From: Odontocerum albicorne
Lineage: Eukaryota; Arthropoda; Insecta; Trichoptera; Odontoceridae
Reading direction: 5' to 3'
DNA: 64,000 nt
Assembly (NCBI GenBank): GCA_949825065.1
Contig: OX463839.1
Location: 30,947,540-31,011,539, forward strand
The position numbers were made by a program, and so were the translations under genes. Positions 37,801-45,200 of the stretch are shown in pieces; within the stretch, counting starts at the first letter, position 1, and each line of letters begins with the position of its first letter. Under the pieces are notes generated by a model. It was given only the letters and a program-made list of their open reading frames with translations. It did no database searches and had not been told where the DNA came from.

Positions 37801-38335
37801 ACTTTCTACACTTAACACCAGTGTTTGGAACGCACGACTACGCACATCATAACATATTATAATTTAAACTTATATATTATAATTTAGATTAAACATAACA
37901 TATTATAATTTAGACTATTTTTTTAAATTTAATTATGTTTATTCGATACTCGTATTTCAAAGAAACAGAATACATTTTTTGAGTTGGATCCGTTTTGAAC
38001 ATGCCATGCCAGTATGAGATAATTATCGAAGGACAGCCCATTGAAATTACGTAGTTCGCCATTATATAGTGTATTATATTACCTATTAGCCCTATCATGT
38101 GCTATCTCCAAAACTATACAAATGATGGTCAAATAACGATAATTTTATTATTTTTCAGGGTGACTCTGGTGGACCTCTCCTGTGCAAAGACCCGGATGAC
38201 AAAGAACGGTGGTTCGTAGGCGGCATCGTGAGCTGGGGCATCAAGTGTGCGCACCCGCGCCTACCCGGCGTATACGCCTTCGTACCCCGCTACGTGCCCT
38301 GGATCCGGCAGATGCTGGAATTGTACTCCGACTGA
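4683..38335 (+). CDS. Corin-like mosaic serine protease, C-terminal nine exons
   Basis: Joined exons: 4683-4835, 5430-5645, 18184-18325, 23229-23404, 28059-28242, 29813-29966, 30836-30959, 31341-31489, 38159-38335. All have AG acceptors, GT donors and matching phases. After the two bases that complete a split codon, they give 490 residues and a TGA stop. Domain order is end of a Frizzled CRD, two LDL-receptor class A repeats, SRCR, and trypsin-like S1 protease, the architecture of corin (atrial natriuretic peptide-converting enzyme). In mammals corin is a type II membrane protease that activates pro-ANP. The insect substrate is unknown to me. The zymogen site is R|IIGG at 28102/28103. The catalytic triad is His (TASHC), Asp (NDVAL) and Ser (GDSGGP). 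Asp six residues before Ser predicts cleavage after Arg/Lys. A propeptide Cys (VCGK) can pair with the catalytic domain (LPVCLPP), so cleaved chains stay linked. Upstream Frizzled and membrane-anchor exons are not in the window. Confidence 0.9.
5430..5645 (+). CDS. Protease exon: two LDL-receptor class A repeats
   Basis: The acceptor is TTTCCAG and the donor GTAAGT at 5646. Repeat 1 contains CDTKRC and [13 protein letters not shown]. Repeat 2 contains CGERRC and [13 protein letters not shown]. Both keep the acidic residues that bind calcium in this family. The exon is far richer in GC than its surroundings. Confidence 0.95.
6434..6580. repeat. Foldback (palindromic) repeat, MITE-like
   Basis: Bases 6434-6458 are the exact reverse complement of 6556-6580 (arm starts AAATTACTTTGTTATTCC). 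A second, imperfect pair lies inside (TTTCTACTTCC near 6473 against GAGGTAGAAA near 6523), so most of the 147 bases can fold into one long hairpin. I saw no clear target-site duplication. Confidence 0.7.
7038..7096 (-). repeat. SINE 3'-end fragment
   Basis: On the minus strand this shows GGTTGGTTGAAAG, then the ATGACAATAAGCCCGCCGGG block of the dispersed SINE. The head is missing. Confidence 0.65.
7776..8160 (+). pseudogene. Harbinger transposase N-terminal remnant
   Basis: It opens with a very acidic Ser/Asp/Glu stretch, then [19 protein letters not shown], the WV..IN start of HARBI1-type nucleases. That frame stops at 8021. A second frame from about 8043 to 8160 continues with [20 protein letters not shown] and PYITTQQ, the next conserved block. 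A frameshift and a deletion therefore separate the two pieces, and the catalytic DDE region is absent. Confidence 0.7.
8263..8367 (-). pseudogene. MADF-like accessory ORF remnant of Harbinger
   Basis: From the minus-strand ATG at 8367 it encodes 34 residues beginning [20 protein letters not shown], then stops. The pattern LI..V.....IYD at the N-terminus is that of MADF/Myb-like DNA-binding proteins, the usual second gene of Harbinger elements. The rest of the domain is lost. The MADF reading is inferred from this short match and the convergent placement. Confidence 0.5.
9070..9310 (-). repeat. Second tRNA-like SINE family
   Basis: On the minus strand a tRNA-like head GGTCCATGGCTGCACGGCAA is followed by a B-box GGTTCGAAGCC at about 9251-9261 and a body ending near GTGTGCAAAGGCTCAC. 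The body does not match the main SINE family here. Confidence 0.45.
9438..9592 (-). repeat. tRNA-derived SINE, diverged copy
   Basis: On the minus strand GACCTCCGTGACCTATTTGG opens the head. The linker TCCAGTCTGG and the 3' block TTGCTATATGCTAATAAACC follow in the order of the full SINE. Confidence 0.7.
11223..13488 (+). mobile_element. pogo/Tigger-type DNA transposon, decayed
   Basis: Terminal inverted repeats of about 23 bases (CAGGTAGTCGTCGAC, one mismatch, TATGACC) mark both ends. Each is flanked by TA, the target duplication of Tc1/mariner/pogo elements. The 2266-base length and the internal transposase remnants fit the Tigger group. Confidence 0.85.
11335..12500 (+). pseudogene. Tigger transposase (DDE_1) pseudogene
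   Basis: Several frames together show a pogo-type transposase. Near 11380 is an HTH remnant ([17 protein letters not shown]). At 11700-11962 is a catalytic block with [11 protein letters not shown], a stop where Trp is expected (TGA at 11726-11728), then [14 protein letters not shown] and [16 protein letters not shown]. Near 11950-12050 is [13 protein letters not shown] and [14 protein letters not shown]. At 12064-12423 is an acidic C-terminal tail, followed by [19 protein letters not shown]. Frameshifts separate the blocks and the region before 11700 is deleted. It cannot make an active enzyme. Confidence 0.85.
14357..15074. repeat. 83-bp tandem repeat array, about 8.6 copies
   Basis: The unit starts GAATATTTTATCTTCCGAAT and ends in CAGGAACTAGTGTA, with starts at 14357, 14440, 14523, 14606, 14689 and on. 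Copies are nearly identical. The outermost ones differ most, and the eighth has a small insertion in the CCCCTGCCCC tract. It lies inside protease intron 2. No spacers or coding potential are seen. Confidence 0.95.
15880..16480 (+). mobile_element. LINE fragment (reverse transcriptase C-terminal region)
   Basis: Plus-strand frames contain [20 protein letters not shown], a block that follows the catalytic YADD region in non-LTR retrotransposons. Further on, in a shifted frame, comes the C-terminal pattern AFEMWCWRRI (read here as FEMWC and RIPHIRKS with frameshifts). Numerous stops are present. Confidence 0.6.
18184..18325 (+). CDS. Protease exon: first half of SRCR domain
   Basis: The acceptor is TTATGACAG and the donor GTAAAA at 18326. 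It encodes [19 protein letters not shown], then [14 protein letters not shown] and EAICGMLGY, which is the V/L-R-L opening, beta strands and ..A..C..LGY motif of a scavenger receptor cysteine-rich domain. The two leading bases complete the codon begun by the LDL-receptor exon, and the two final bases fit the next exon. Its longest open frames lie in other frames, so simple ORF calling misses it. Confidence 0.88.
19756..21042 (+). mobile_element. mariner transposon with perfect 31-bp inverted repeats
   Basis: Bases 19756-19786 are the exact reverse complement of 21012-21042 (TTAGGTCCTTACATATGAAA...). The element is flanked on both sides by TA (19754-19755 and 21043-21044). It is 1287 bases long, the usual mariner size, and holds one uninterrupted transposase frame. 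The terminal repeats and protein resemble the mori subfamily known from Bombyx. It sits in protease intron 3. Confidence 0.95.
19945..20964 (+). CDS. mariner transposase, intact frame, first catalytic Asp replaced
   Basis: From the ATG at 19945 the frame runs 339 codons to TAA with no stop or frameshift. The N-terminal half holds two helix-turn-helix regions (residues about 5-60 and 75-110) and the linker WVPHELSE. The catalytic core shows LLHDNARPH and YSPDLAPTD with 34 residues between the second and third Asp, as in DD34D mariners. The first catalytic position reads TCNEKWI instead of TCDEKWI: codon 151 is AAT for Asn. One G-to-A change would convert GAT to AAT. The protein is therefore predicted to bind the ends but not to cut, although it is otherwise full length. 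The good state of frame and ends indicates a fairly young insertion. Confidence 0.93.
   Translation: MENLKYRVIYEYEFHRGTSAAETARRINDVYGDGAAKENTVRFWFQRFRSGNFDLQNKPRGRPETKVDNEELKAIVEADPSQTTSELAAGCGVSDKTVLIHLKQIGKVKKLERWVPHELSEANQQTRVDCCVALLNRHNNEGILNRIITCNEKWILYDNRKRSSQWLNPAEPAKPCPKRKLTPKKLLVSVWWTSAGVVHYSFLKSGQTITADVYCQQLQTMMEKLAAKQPRLVNRSRPLLLHDNARPHTAQQTATKLEELQLECLRHPPYSPDLAPTDYYFFRNLDNFLQGKKFNSDGAVQTDFKDFIDSRPNGFFSKGIDELPMRWQKCIDSNGTYFD
21205..22200 (+). mobile_element. LINE remnant with reverse transcriptase blocks
   Basis: Plus-strand frames include FDWVKHRY, then [32 protein letters not shown] and YSDEFLKK, corresponding to the RT palm blocks before the YADD motif. Around 21480-21540 a shifted frame gives VNGVTISD and a broken YADDT. 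Further blocks to 22200 resemble the C-terminal tail (TMNRLKAF, then GRR..PWLGY-like). Many stops and frameshifts are present. I leave the clade unassigned. Confidence 0.65.
23229..23404 (+). CDS. Protease exon: second half of SRCR domain and start of propeptide
   Basis: The acceptor is TTTTTTGTAG and the donor GTTTGT at 23405. Read with one leading base it encodes [30 protein letters not shown], and [18 protein letters not shown]. The paired cysteines at the end fit the close of an SRCR domain, and the last base plus the next exon gives Y-V-C-G-K, the corin-type propeptide cysteine. This plus-strand frame has no ATG at its start. A minus-strand open frame covers the same bases and can be mistaken for the gene. 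Confidence 0.85.
24048..24268 (+). repeat. tRNA-derived SINE, near full length
   Basis: The head is GTGACGATCTCCGTGTCCTC, with B-box GGGTTCAATTCC at 24108-24119, the block GTTAGTTGGAAGAGATTGC, then GGCAATTAGCCC and the tail ACATACAACGAAAGTG. Confidence 0.75.
24847..26160 (-). mobile_element. Helitron, internally deleted and partly duplicated
   Basis: Read on the minus strand the element ends at 24847 with CTAG followed by T. Thirteen or so bases earlier is a short hairpin (AGCCAC...GTGGCT, 24859-24878), the classic Helitron 3' terminus. Inside is a fused coding remnant at 25125-25440. Two related segments, about 24960-25135 and 25905-26112, share GATCGATTGCACCG/TG, GAAAAAGAAGA and AAAAAAGGAACTGA blocks, so part is duplicated in direct orientation. 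I did not find the 5' TC end, so the right edge is approximate. Confidence 0.6.
25125..25440 (-). pseudogene. Helitron Rep/helicase remnant
   Basis: Minus-strand translation first gives [20 protein letters not shown] and NDG..NVGRL, a conserved block just before the Rep nuclease domain of animal Helitrons. In another frame and with almost no gap comes [19 protein letters not shown], then [20 protein letters not shown], from near the C-terminus of the PIF1-like helicase. The long catalytic middle is missing, so the remnant is a deletion derivative rather than a full gene. Confidence 0.75.
27600..27770. repeat. Inverted pair of LINE-type 3' ends
   Basis: Bases 27600-27653 on the minus strand read GGGAGTTTGCTTTCTAAACG, then GGAGCTATATTAATT and an ATT-rich tail. 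Bases about 27690-27770 on the plus strand carry the same end (CCCGAGTTACAGCGCCCTTG, GGGGCTATGTAAATT, ATTATTATTA). A third copy lies at 53384-53469. The ATT-repeat tail suggests non-LTR 3' ends placed head to head. Confidence 0.6.
28059..28242 (+). CDS. Protease exon: activation site and catalytic His
   Basis: The acceptor is TTTTGATTGCAG and the donor GTCAGT at 28243. It encodes [14 protein letters not shown] then [20 protein letters not shown] and [15 protein letters not shown]. Cleavage after the Arg at 28100-28102 would free the Ile-Ile-Gly-Gly N-terminus. The catalytic His codon is 28229-28231. Confidence 0.96.
28570..28690 (+). repeat. tRNA-derived SINE, variant head
   Basis: GCGATCTTTGTGGTTTAGTG fits an A-box region. 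AGGTTTGATTCCTG at about 28620 is a B-box. The AAAAAAATAT linker and CCCAGTCTGG block resemble the main family, but the 3' part differs. Confidence 0.55.
29562..29684. repeat. (TCCATC)n microsatellite before a protease exon
   Basis: About 20 hexamers, TCCATC with TCCGTC variants at both ends, run just 128 bases before the acceptor of the next exon. On the minus strand this reads as alternating Glu and Met and is not a gene. Confidence 0.95.
29813..29966 (+). CDS. Protease exon: catalytic Asp
   Basis: The acceptor is TTGTATTCCAG and the donor GTGAGG at 29967. It encodes [31 protein letters not shown] and HDNDVALFQ. The catalytic Asp codon is GAC at 29949-29951. The exon ends exactly on a codon boundary, in phase with the next. 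Confidence 0.96.
29995..30178 (+). repeat. tRNA-derived SINE, best-preserved head
   Basis: The head contains an A-box TGGCCTGGTGG and B-box GGTTCGATCCC (30049-30059) at tRNA-like spacing. AACCCAGATTTTTTT, GGATTCCAGTCTGG, GGTTGGTTGGAAGAGATTGC and CACATGGCAATAAAC follow. It starts within 30 bases of the end of protease exon 29813-29966, in the intron. Confidence 0.85.
30836..30959 (+). CDS. Protease exon: mid catalytic domain
   Basis: The acceptor is GATGTGGCAG and the donor GTAAGT at 30960. It encodes [18 protein letters not shown] and [20 protein letters not shown] carries the cysteine expected to bond to the propeptide, and GWG is the conserved S1 motif. Confidence 0.96.
31341..31489 (+). 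CDS. Protease exon: substrate-pocket Asp
   Basis: The acceptor is GGTTTGGCAG and the donor GTCAGT at 31490. It encodes [30 protein letters not shown] and [15 protein letters not shown]. The GAT at 31478-31480 is the Asp at the bottom of the S1 pocket (trypsin-type specificity). Confidence 0.96.
31490..34097. other. First part of the last protease intron, nothing recognised
   Basis: AT-rich sequence with only short, composition-driven open frames. I see no conserved protein, RNA or terminal-repeat signal. Confidence 0.6.
34098..35885 (+). mobile_element. LINE remnant, split by a nested insertion
   Basis: Plus-strand reading gives [12 protein letters not shown] and [13 protein letters not shown] at 34105-34185, an RT active-site block. 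After an interruption it resumes with [16 protein letters not shown] and LFNIYI (34920-35010). The frame at 35263-35748 then gives [36 protein letters not shown] and [15 protein letters not shown], the RT thumb and C-terminal tail. [20 protein letters not shown] closes it at about 35870. Stops and frameshifts make it inactive. Confidence 0.8.
34206..34863 (-). mobile_element. Second LINE inserted within the first, 10-bp target duplication
   Basis: ACTCGTACAT occurs directly before (34196-34205) and directly after (34864-34873). The insert reads on the minus strand. It encodes [20 protein letters not shown] and a following [10 protein letters not shown] block (34407-34592), a LINE C-terminal tail, and ends in an AAGAAGAAGA-type microsatellite at the 34206 side. 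Only the 3' part of the element is present, as in 5'-truncated LINE insertions. Confidence 0.78.
36091..36232. repeat. 71-bp tandem duplication
   Basis: Two head-to-tail copies of a GC-richer unit starting TATCCTTCTAGCACATC and containing TGTCCGCGGAA differ at only a few positions. Confidence 0.93.
36288..36658. mobile_element. hAT-type non-autonomous element (MITE)
   Basis: The ends are CAGGGGTGGCTAAC and GTTGGCCATCCCTG, inverted repeats of the same type as the clearer element at 48383-48640. The 371-base interior has no coding frame. I could not identify the expected 8-bp target duplication. Confidence 0.6.
37471..37530. repeat. Perfect 25-bp hairpin with 10-base loop
   Basis: Bases 37471-37495 are exactly complementary to 37506-37530 (arm begins GTCCCGTGGCTAAACGC). 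The surrounding sequence is ordinary AT-rich intron, so the arms stand out by composition as well. Confidence 0.9.
38159..38335 (+). CDS. Protease last exon: catalytic Ser and C-terminus
   Basis: The acceptor is TTATTTTTCAG. It encodes [34 protein letters not shown] and [20 protein letters not shown], then D and TGA at 38333-38335. Ser is TCT at 38165-38167. SWG and PGVY complete a trypsin-like substrate pocket. The domain is complete at this stop. Confidence 0.97.
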   Translation, partial: GDSGGPLLCKDPDDKERWFVGGIVSWGIKCAHPRLPGVYAFVPRYVPWIRQMLELYSD

Positions 38336-38452
38336 CAGGGCTCACGCCCCGCGCCCACCGCGCCTACTACGCCAGAGTACAACCCCACCACTCAGCCCAC
38401 CTTCACACAGACCGATACATATTCTTCTACGAGCAACAGTGAAGAAGATTAA
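38336..38452 (+). other. In-frame 38-codon extension after the protease stop
   Basis: Directly after TGA, with next base C, the same frame continues for 38 codons to TAA at 38450-38452. The encoded residues are rich in Pro, Thr and Ser (APTAPTTPEYNPTTQPTFTQ in the middle) and end in NSEED. The base composition stays exon-like up to the TAA and becomes AT-rich right after it. Other frames are also open here, so openness alone is weak evidence. It may be a readthrough extension, a former coding end cut by a recent stop, an allele or sequencing error, or GC-rich 3' UTR. Confidence 0.4.
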
Positions 38453-38453
38453 A
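38448..38453 (+). promoter_or_regulatory. Candidate polyadenylation signal ATTAAA
   Basis: ATTAAA lies about 115 bases after the protease stop and overlaps the TAA that ends the downstream open frame. It is a plausible poly(A) signal for the protease mRNA, but such hexamers are common in AT-rich DNA. Confidence 0.3.
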
Positions 38454-38502
38454 TATTAAGTATACAAATATTGTCAACATCATTTATAAATTTTAAGATG
38501 AT

Positions 38503-38720
38503 ATGACGACCTCTGTAATCTAGTTGATAATACACCTGTCTTCTAATCCGGGGCTTGCAGATTTGATTCGCACTGGTACCCATTTTTTTTAAAAAAGGGT
38601 TTCAGTATGGTCTTCACTTAAGGTCTGTTGAACGTCGATCTGGTTGATTCGCTGAGATTGCCACTCGGCAATAAACTGTATACAGTGGTACTGTACACAA
38701 TGGAAAATTATTACAATACA
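38503..38720 (+). repeat. tRNA-derived SINE, near full length
   Basis: The head is GACGACCTCTGTAATCTAGT, the B-box region AGATTTGATTCGC, the poly-T/A linker TTTTTTTTAAAAAAG, then TTCAGTATGGTC, GATTGCCACTCGGCAATAAA and the tail GTACTGTACACAATGG. It is placed 50 bases after the protease 3' end. Confidence 0.75.
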
Positions 38721-39925
38721 GTACAAATATAAGAAAATTTCAATACTAGGGATTGAATTGTGAGCGAGAAATGAGCTGTATTTTATACTTCGATCGCGGT
38801 TGAGCTTACTTCGTAATGAATTCGTGTTTAGGAGAGTTCGCAATGAAAAATTGAGTTAATTCGCTAGCGGCGATCCACAGCATAAATTGTACCTACTTTG
38901 AAAATAAATAGTTTACTCACAAAAACTTGGAAATACACGGATCATACATTATACTTTTATAATTCTTGAATAACATCAGTCATAATAATATCTCTAATAT
39001 AATATGAATAATACACAGACCGGGTTCTATTATGCCATTATGTCAGTGAAATAAATATTATTCGTATTTTACAATATTTCATATTAGTCAATTTTTTCAA
39101 TATTGAAAAAAAATTTTATAATAATGACAATAATTTGTGTTCTAACAATAATTAAAAAATAAATTAATGTACTCGGACAATAAGTCTTTTGTAATAAATA
39201 TTATAAATTGATAATTGCGGGCTGAGAAGATTACAATTCTATTTAAACTGAGACATTCTCCAGAATGTATATTAAATTTTCGCCAACAAGGGGAATTTTC
39301 AATTGACGAATTGATATATTTTTTCTAGGATTGTTAATCGTGGAAACAACTTGATACAATTGTAAAAAAAAACTAAAACCTGTATATATTGGTATCCGCT
39401 ATGTTGGCGTCCCAATTGTAATTCTCCGCAGGTCGGATTGACATATCCGCAGGCCGGATAAGAGGTCTTTCGTGCCAAGGGTTGCACTCACCCAAATTTT
39501 ACTATATACAATGAGAAAAATAACAGACAATATTATATATAAAGACAATAAGAAGTACATATATCAAATGATTGTATTAAAAGGACGACGACAATAATGA
39601 ATTGTAATGATTATATATTATTGTATGAAACTTAATCAATTCCAGTGCCAATGTCTGTCACTTGGTGAATGTCACTTGTTGTCAACACAACAATAATATG
39701 TGAATGGGAAATTAAATATATAGCTTAAACACTAAAAAACTGAAAAATGTTTAAACAAAATATAGATTTTTCCAAATAGTGACTTAAATGATTATCTTTT
39801 AAGATATTTATATGGCAAACATAATTTTTTTACCTCGAAATACGGATTTTAAATGTAAATAAGATTGCCTTGCGAGGAACTATATGTAAAGCGAAGTATG
39901 CAATTCAAGTCATGCGATGTATTAT

Positions 39926-40159
39926 AATAGCTGGAATCTGAGTTGTGCAGATACTCGCACGTTCACGTTGGGCCCAGGCAAACGGTCTGTGTAATGTTAT
40001 GACAATAGCTGGAATCTGAGTTGTGCAGATACTCGCACGTTCACGTTGGGCCTGGGCAAACGGTCTGTGTGATGTTATGACAATAGCTGGAATCTGAGTT
40101 GCGCAGATACTCGCACGTTCACGTTGGGCCCAGACAAACGGTCTGTGTGATGTTATGAC
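39926..40159. repeat. 78-bp tandem repeat, three copies
   Basis: Units begin at 39926, 40004 and 40082 with AATAGCTGGAATCTGAG and include GCACGTTCACGTTGGGCC. They are nearly identical and GC-richer than their flanks. Confidence 0.95.
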
Positions 40160-41739
40160 AATAAAATTGGATTCGTACTCTGTATGTATTATATTATATA
40201 TTACATTTATTGAACATTCTAAAATATTGTCGATGTTTTAATGAACTTTATCATAAAAATTGAGAAATTAATGTGCTTATTATGATTATCATTTGTGGCA
40301 ATGTATTTGCCATATCGATTTCTATAAATTTATGTGTTTAATTTATGATCTTTAAATAGAAGATGTATGAACTTTGTTTTTAGGATATTTTATAGATGCT
40401 TCATTCAGTGTTTTTTAAGTGCAGAAGTAAAATGTAGCGTAGGTGTTTCAAAAATATATGTGTATATTTTTATGCAAATTCTATTTAAATTAAACCATTT
40501 TTCAAATATTATCTTTAAAATAATTAAGTTGATTTTACCAAATATTTTTGTAATGATATTTTCAATAAGTTAACTTTCTGAAGTGATTCAATTCATATGA
40601 TCTACACATATCTTATATTTACGAGTATAATTAATATCCTCTTCGTAACAGGAATACTTTGTGAGTGCAAAAGATATTTACGAGTATATAATGTTTTGTA
40701 GTTCTCAAATGATATCATGTTTTTGCTAAAGACAAGGTGTGCACAAATAATTATAAATAAATCAGGGTAGTTCAACTAATCAAGTACTGGCTTACTTTAA
40801 AAGATGTCAGAACGATTCCATTGATTATTAAGTTCCAGTTATTTCATTTAACTAAGCTATATTATTCTAATTACTTCTTTATTTTCCTATATTTATCTTT
40901 CATTTTCCTTTACCAAAATATTACACAAAGTTTTTTTTAAATGAATCATAAAATAAAAAATCTAACTCTAGTTGTTCAAAATTTATTGAGAACTTTTATT
41001 AATGGGAGTATTTTATAGTATATAAAACATTATATTCATCATCAAAAATATGTTGCATATTTTTCAAAAAACCTATTTAACATTGTTACTTCTGTAATAT
41101 ACACATTTAGATGTTCTATGAGTGTTAAGTTACCTATTATGAGTCTTATTGGTGATATATTTATAAAATTAAATTTCAAACATCAAAGATTATGAATGCA
41201 GTGGTAGATGAATAGTAATGTGTTCAACTGAAATATTAGACTAAAATGTAGTTAGCTAACCTTATACCTAAAGCTTTAATAATTCGTAGACTCACAATTG
41301 TCAATACATTTACTGTTGACACAGAGCCCGGGAATATACCATATAATACCTAACATACTTTTATAATATGGGGCAGGAAATGACACAATCCGCAATACTC
41401 ACGGAAGGCAGTGGCTCTTGCTGCGAAACGTTTTCACTTTTCAACAAAAACTGATATTTTAGAATATTTGAATTTAATGATTTGTGTATTTCAATCTCAA
41501 CAACATCAATTCATATTTCTATCTGTTTCACTTAAGAGAAATTGTGAAAATGATACAGATATTTATTTTATAACATATTATATTGGGAGAATATAACATA
41601 ATTCTATAAATATGGAGAAAACAGAAAATGAAAATAAATGTGCTTATGAGTAGTCATGCTACTCTGTCAAGTTCAATGCCAAAGAAGTTAATTAAATATT
41701 AATGAAAGAATACAAGCAATAACTCATTTTCATATAAAT

Positions 41740-41922
41740 TTAAAATATCCATAATAATGATTAGCATCTGAATCATCCTAGTGTGGGTGGATTGCCTATA
41801 TTAAAATATCCATAATAATGATTAGCATCTGAATCATCCTAGTGTGGGTGGATTGCCTATATTAAAATATCCATAATAATGATTAGCATCTGAATCATCC
41901 TAGTGTGGGTGGATTGCCTATA
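41740..41922. repeat. 61-bp tandem repeat, three copies
   Basis: Units begin at 41740, 41801 and 41862 with TTAAAATATCCATAATAATG and contain AGTGTGGGTGGATTGCC. The copies are essentially identical, so the expansion is recent. Confidence 0.95.
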
Positions 41923-42195
41923 TCAAAAAAATTGTGCATACCATATTCAATAGTTTACTAAAATTTAAAATCTTATTAATTTGATTTGCTATTTATATAT
42001 TTCAAAACTTAAATAGATAATTAAAATTAGTTATTTTTAAGAGTTTTTGATGAAAAATATTTTAATTATTTATTTCATATTCCAAGTAGACACGCATGTT
42101 CAAGCTACTTCAAGAATATTAAGTTTATGAAGACTTTCTCACCGTACATATTATATATTACTACAAGTATATCCCTGAAGCTTTTGAAATGTCAA

Positions 42196-42249
42196 GGATC
42201 TATACTCCGGTATTATTTAGAAAATTCAAATAAGCGGGAGTATAGATCT
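42196..42249. repeat. 15-bp inverted repeat
   Basis: GGATCTATACTCCGG (42196-42210) pairs, with two mismatches, to CGGGAGTATAGATCT (42235-42249) around a 24-base loop. Confidence 0.6.
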
Positions 42250-45200
42250 AAAGCTATGATAAGTGAAAACGATTCGTAATTTATCTACACCTTCTGCGGC
42301 ACTAAGGAAATAGAGATTTCAAAGAGGGTTTTCGCTCGAGTTTCAATGTATACAAATAGTCAATTGCTTTAGCTTATGGTTGTTGGGTGTTAGGTATATC
42401 AGTGTGGATATTACGTACTGTACTGTATTGTATTATTAAGTGTTGCTAATTGTTTCTGCGTGTAGACTCATAGACTGTCACCTCTAGAATCAAGACTTCT
42501 ATTCTAGTCTCTAATCTTGTGACTTATTTTTATACCCGAATATAATTATATGTAGTTTACACACATTTATAGAAATGAAATCATAGATATAAATGTTCGC
42601 GGAGGTTCCCGCGCAAAGTTGAAAATGAATCCTCAACATTTGTACAATTCACATAGATGTGGTATTTATTGATGGCTATGATAAACTTACCTTTATCTGG
42701 TTCTTAGATAACGGACAATAGAATAGTTGAATATTTAACTTTAAACTTCATATTGGGAGCGTGATTCTAGGGTTGAATTTGAAAACATTGCAGATTATTT
42801 TTGGAAACAAATATTTCGATCACGTGGAAATAAAAACTAGCGTCCTAATTTCGCGGATGTTTCAACCATAGCGACCACGTTCTGAGTATGAACAAAGTAA
42901 AATGCATTGGTATTTGGCTTTATTAGACCATAATACATGTTCCAGCATCCAGCTTATTACATAGACTTACTTGTCTATGTGGCGATGTATCAATCAAAGT
43001 ACATAAGTAAGAGAATTAAGATTATTGAATATGATAGAAATTTACTTTATACTATTTATAAGGGTGTGTCACGTTAACATCTGAATCGACATTTATTTCC
43101 AATAACCATTTGCAGGAACATTTTTGACACCAATCTTAAGTACACGATATTAATAAATATAATAAAGATTATTAATTAACATTCTCAAAAGTTAAACCGC
43201 CTCTAACTGAGAATAATAATACTTTTGCATCTTTGAAAATAAAACCAACGAAGCGTACTGCTCATCAATTTATTTGGAATATATCAGAAAACATCAAAAG
43301 AAGTCTGGAACCACTTTAACGTGTTCCTCGCGGGAAGCACAAACGCCTGTGATCTGATCTGTAGCATTCCTTTGTGTATTTTACGTAATGTTTGGTTTAT
43401 CTCCTTTATTTAATGAGTCTCCTTAAGAGTAATGACTATTATTTATTATCAGAAAATTACTTGAATGTCATGTTTACTTGGTGGTGTAATCAAATATCAG
43501 TGGTTCTAAACAAAATACGCGTTTAAACTTAGAAATTAAAAAAACGCCAAAATTGTGCCGCGCACAGCATTTGTGGAATTTGATTTTTAACGCGGTGTAC
43601 AGGTTAAATAGAGCTGTGAACAGTTAAATTTTTCTTACTACTTAGCAACAGTTCAAGTAATCACTTGATAAACATACTTCAAATAATCAATCGATGAATA
43701 TAATATATTTCTATCCTGTACTTAATTTTATAAATACTTATGAATTTCTTCCATATCTCCGTTAAAGGAAAATAAAAAAATCAGACCGGAAACAACATTT
43801 CTATATTGATTTTTGTATGAAATTTGTGTTCGATCATAAGTGAAGTATGCGTATGTGTCAAAAATTTTCTTGCATTGATTATAGTTAATTTTATATAAGT
43901 TGAAATCTGTTTGTAATTAATACAATTAAGTCTATCATTGATATAATTTCTTTTGTATTTTATTATATAACGAAATTTACCTCTACATTGAAATGATTTA
44001 TTTACAAAAACAAAATATTTTTTTAAAGAAAGCCTTTTATTGAAGAAATTTTATACATTTTTATTTATATTGTTCTTTAAATTTTACTTAAGAAAAACTT
44101 GTTATCCTGCCAACATTCCGAAAATAAAACTTTGATCCTTCAAAGATCTATCAAATTATAAAAATACAAAATAAATATCAACAGAACAATTTGAATGCAC
44201 TTAATACTCGTAGCAAGAAACATAACTTTATTCAGTTACAATTTATTTTCTCCTTATATCCGTTCTTCTGACAATTCAAAATATGAGTGTACTGAACTGA
44301 TGAATTTTCGGAACAAGAACAATTAATATATATTTTTAACAATTGAAATTTACCAAAAAAAGACAATAAACTACTATTATAGTGATTATCGATTATGAGT
44401 GAATTTTAAGGAAAAATATATTCCATCTAGATAAATGAAACAAACTTAATACATTTTTGAAAATGTTTTCACTTTCTTTTGAGCAATTATTATATAAATT
44501 TTGTATATTATTTATTATGAAATACGGAATTGAGTGTGGCGTGACAATAATGATGATTTTTTTATCAAATAGATTTTTTTACCTAGAAAATGAAATGTAT
44601 GAATTAATATTTTTGAATGTAATGTATTTACAAGCTATCAATTATAGGGGTAATAATTTAAGGATAGTAAATATTGTGTAATGTATTTTTTTAATTACCT
44701 ATGTGTAATGTAAAAGTAACCATTATTTCCATGTCACCAACGAGAATAGCTCCGTCAATAAGTATTATAATTCTTTATTTAAACTTTCACGATAGCTATC
44801 AATATTAAAAAATATATTTGATATAAATACTTCAAAATTCTTTGAAATAAAATTTGATGTGTAAGAAAAATCTCACAAAAGTCTCGAAGCTAATCTCGAT
44901 GGTATATAATAAATGTGAGTATGTGTGCATGTACGAAGGAATGCTTCATTCATTTAATATGAAAGTCCTTGTTTGCTAGAGCATATTCGGAATGTAATTA
45001 GAAATATATTTTTACATAGAAGCATCGATGCACCTAAACACATGGTGCTGGTTTCTTAACCATATCCAACATGAAACATATTTGTTGAATTCTTATTGTG
45101 TGATAAATGTGTGATGTCTCTTCGATATCATTAGTAAGATTTAGATAAGATGTGAATTTGCGTCACACTTAATTGTAAACAAGTTCACTAAATTACTTGT

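Noticed and set aside
38209..38459. Two overlapping plus-strand ORFs rich in Arg and Pro at the protease 3' end
   Set aside because: They are shadow frames of the GC-rich last exon. The true frame there carries GDSGGP and the rest of the trypsin domain.
44457..44681. Hydrophobic 74-residue ORF
   Set aside because: It is AT-rich, lacks any recognisable family or splice context, and hydrophobic codons are expected from T-rich sequence.
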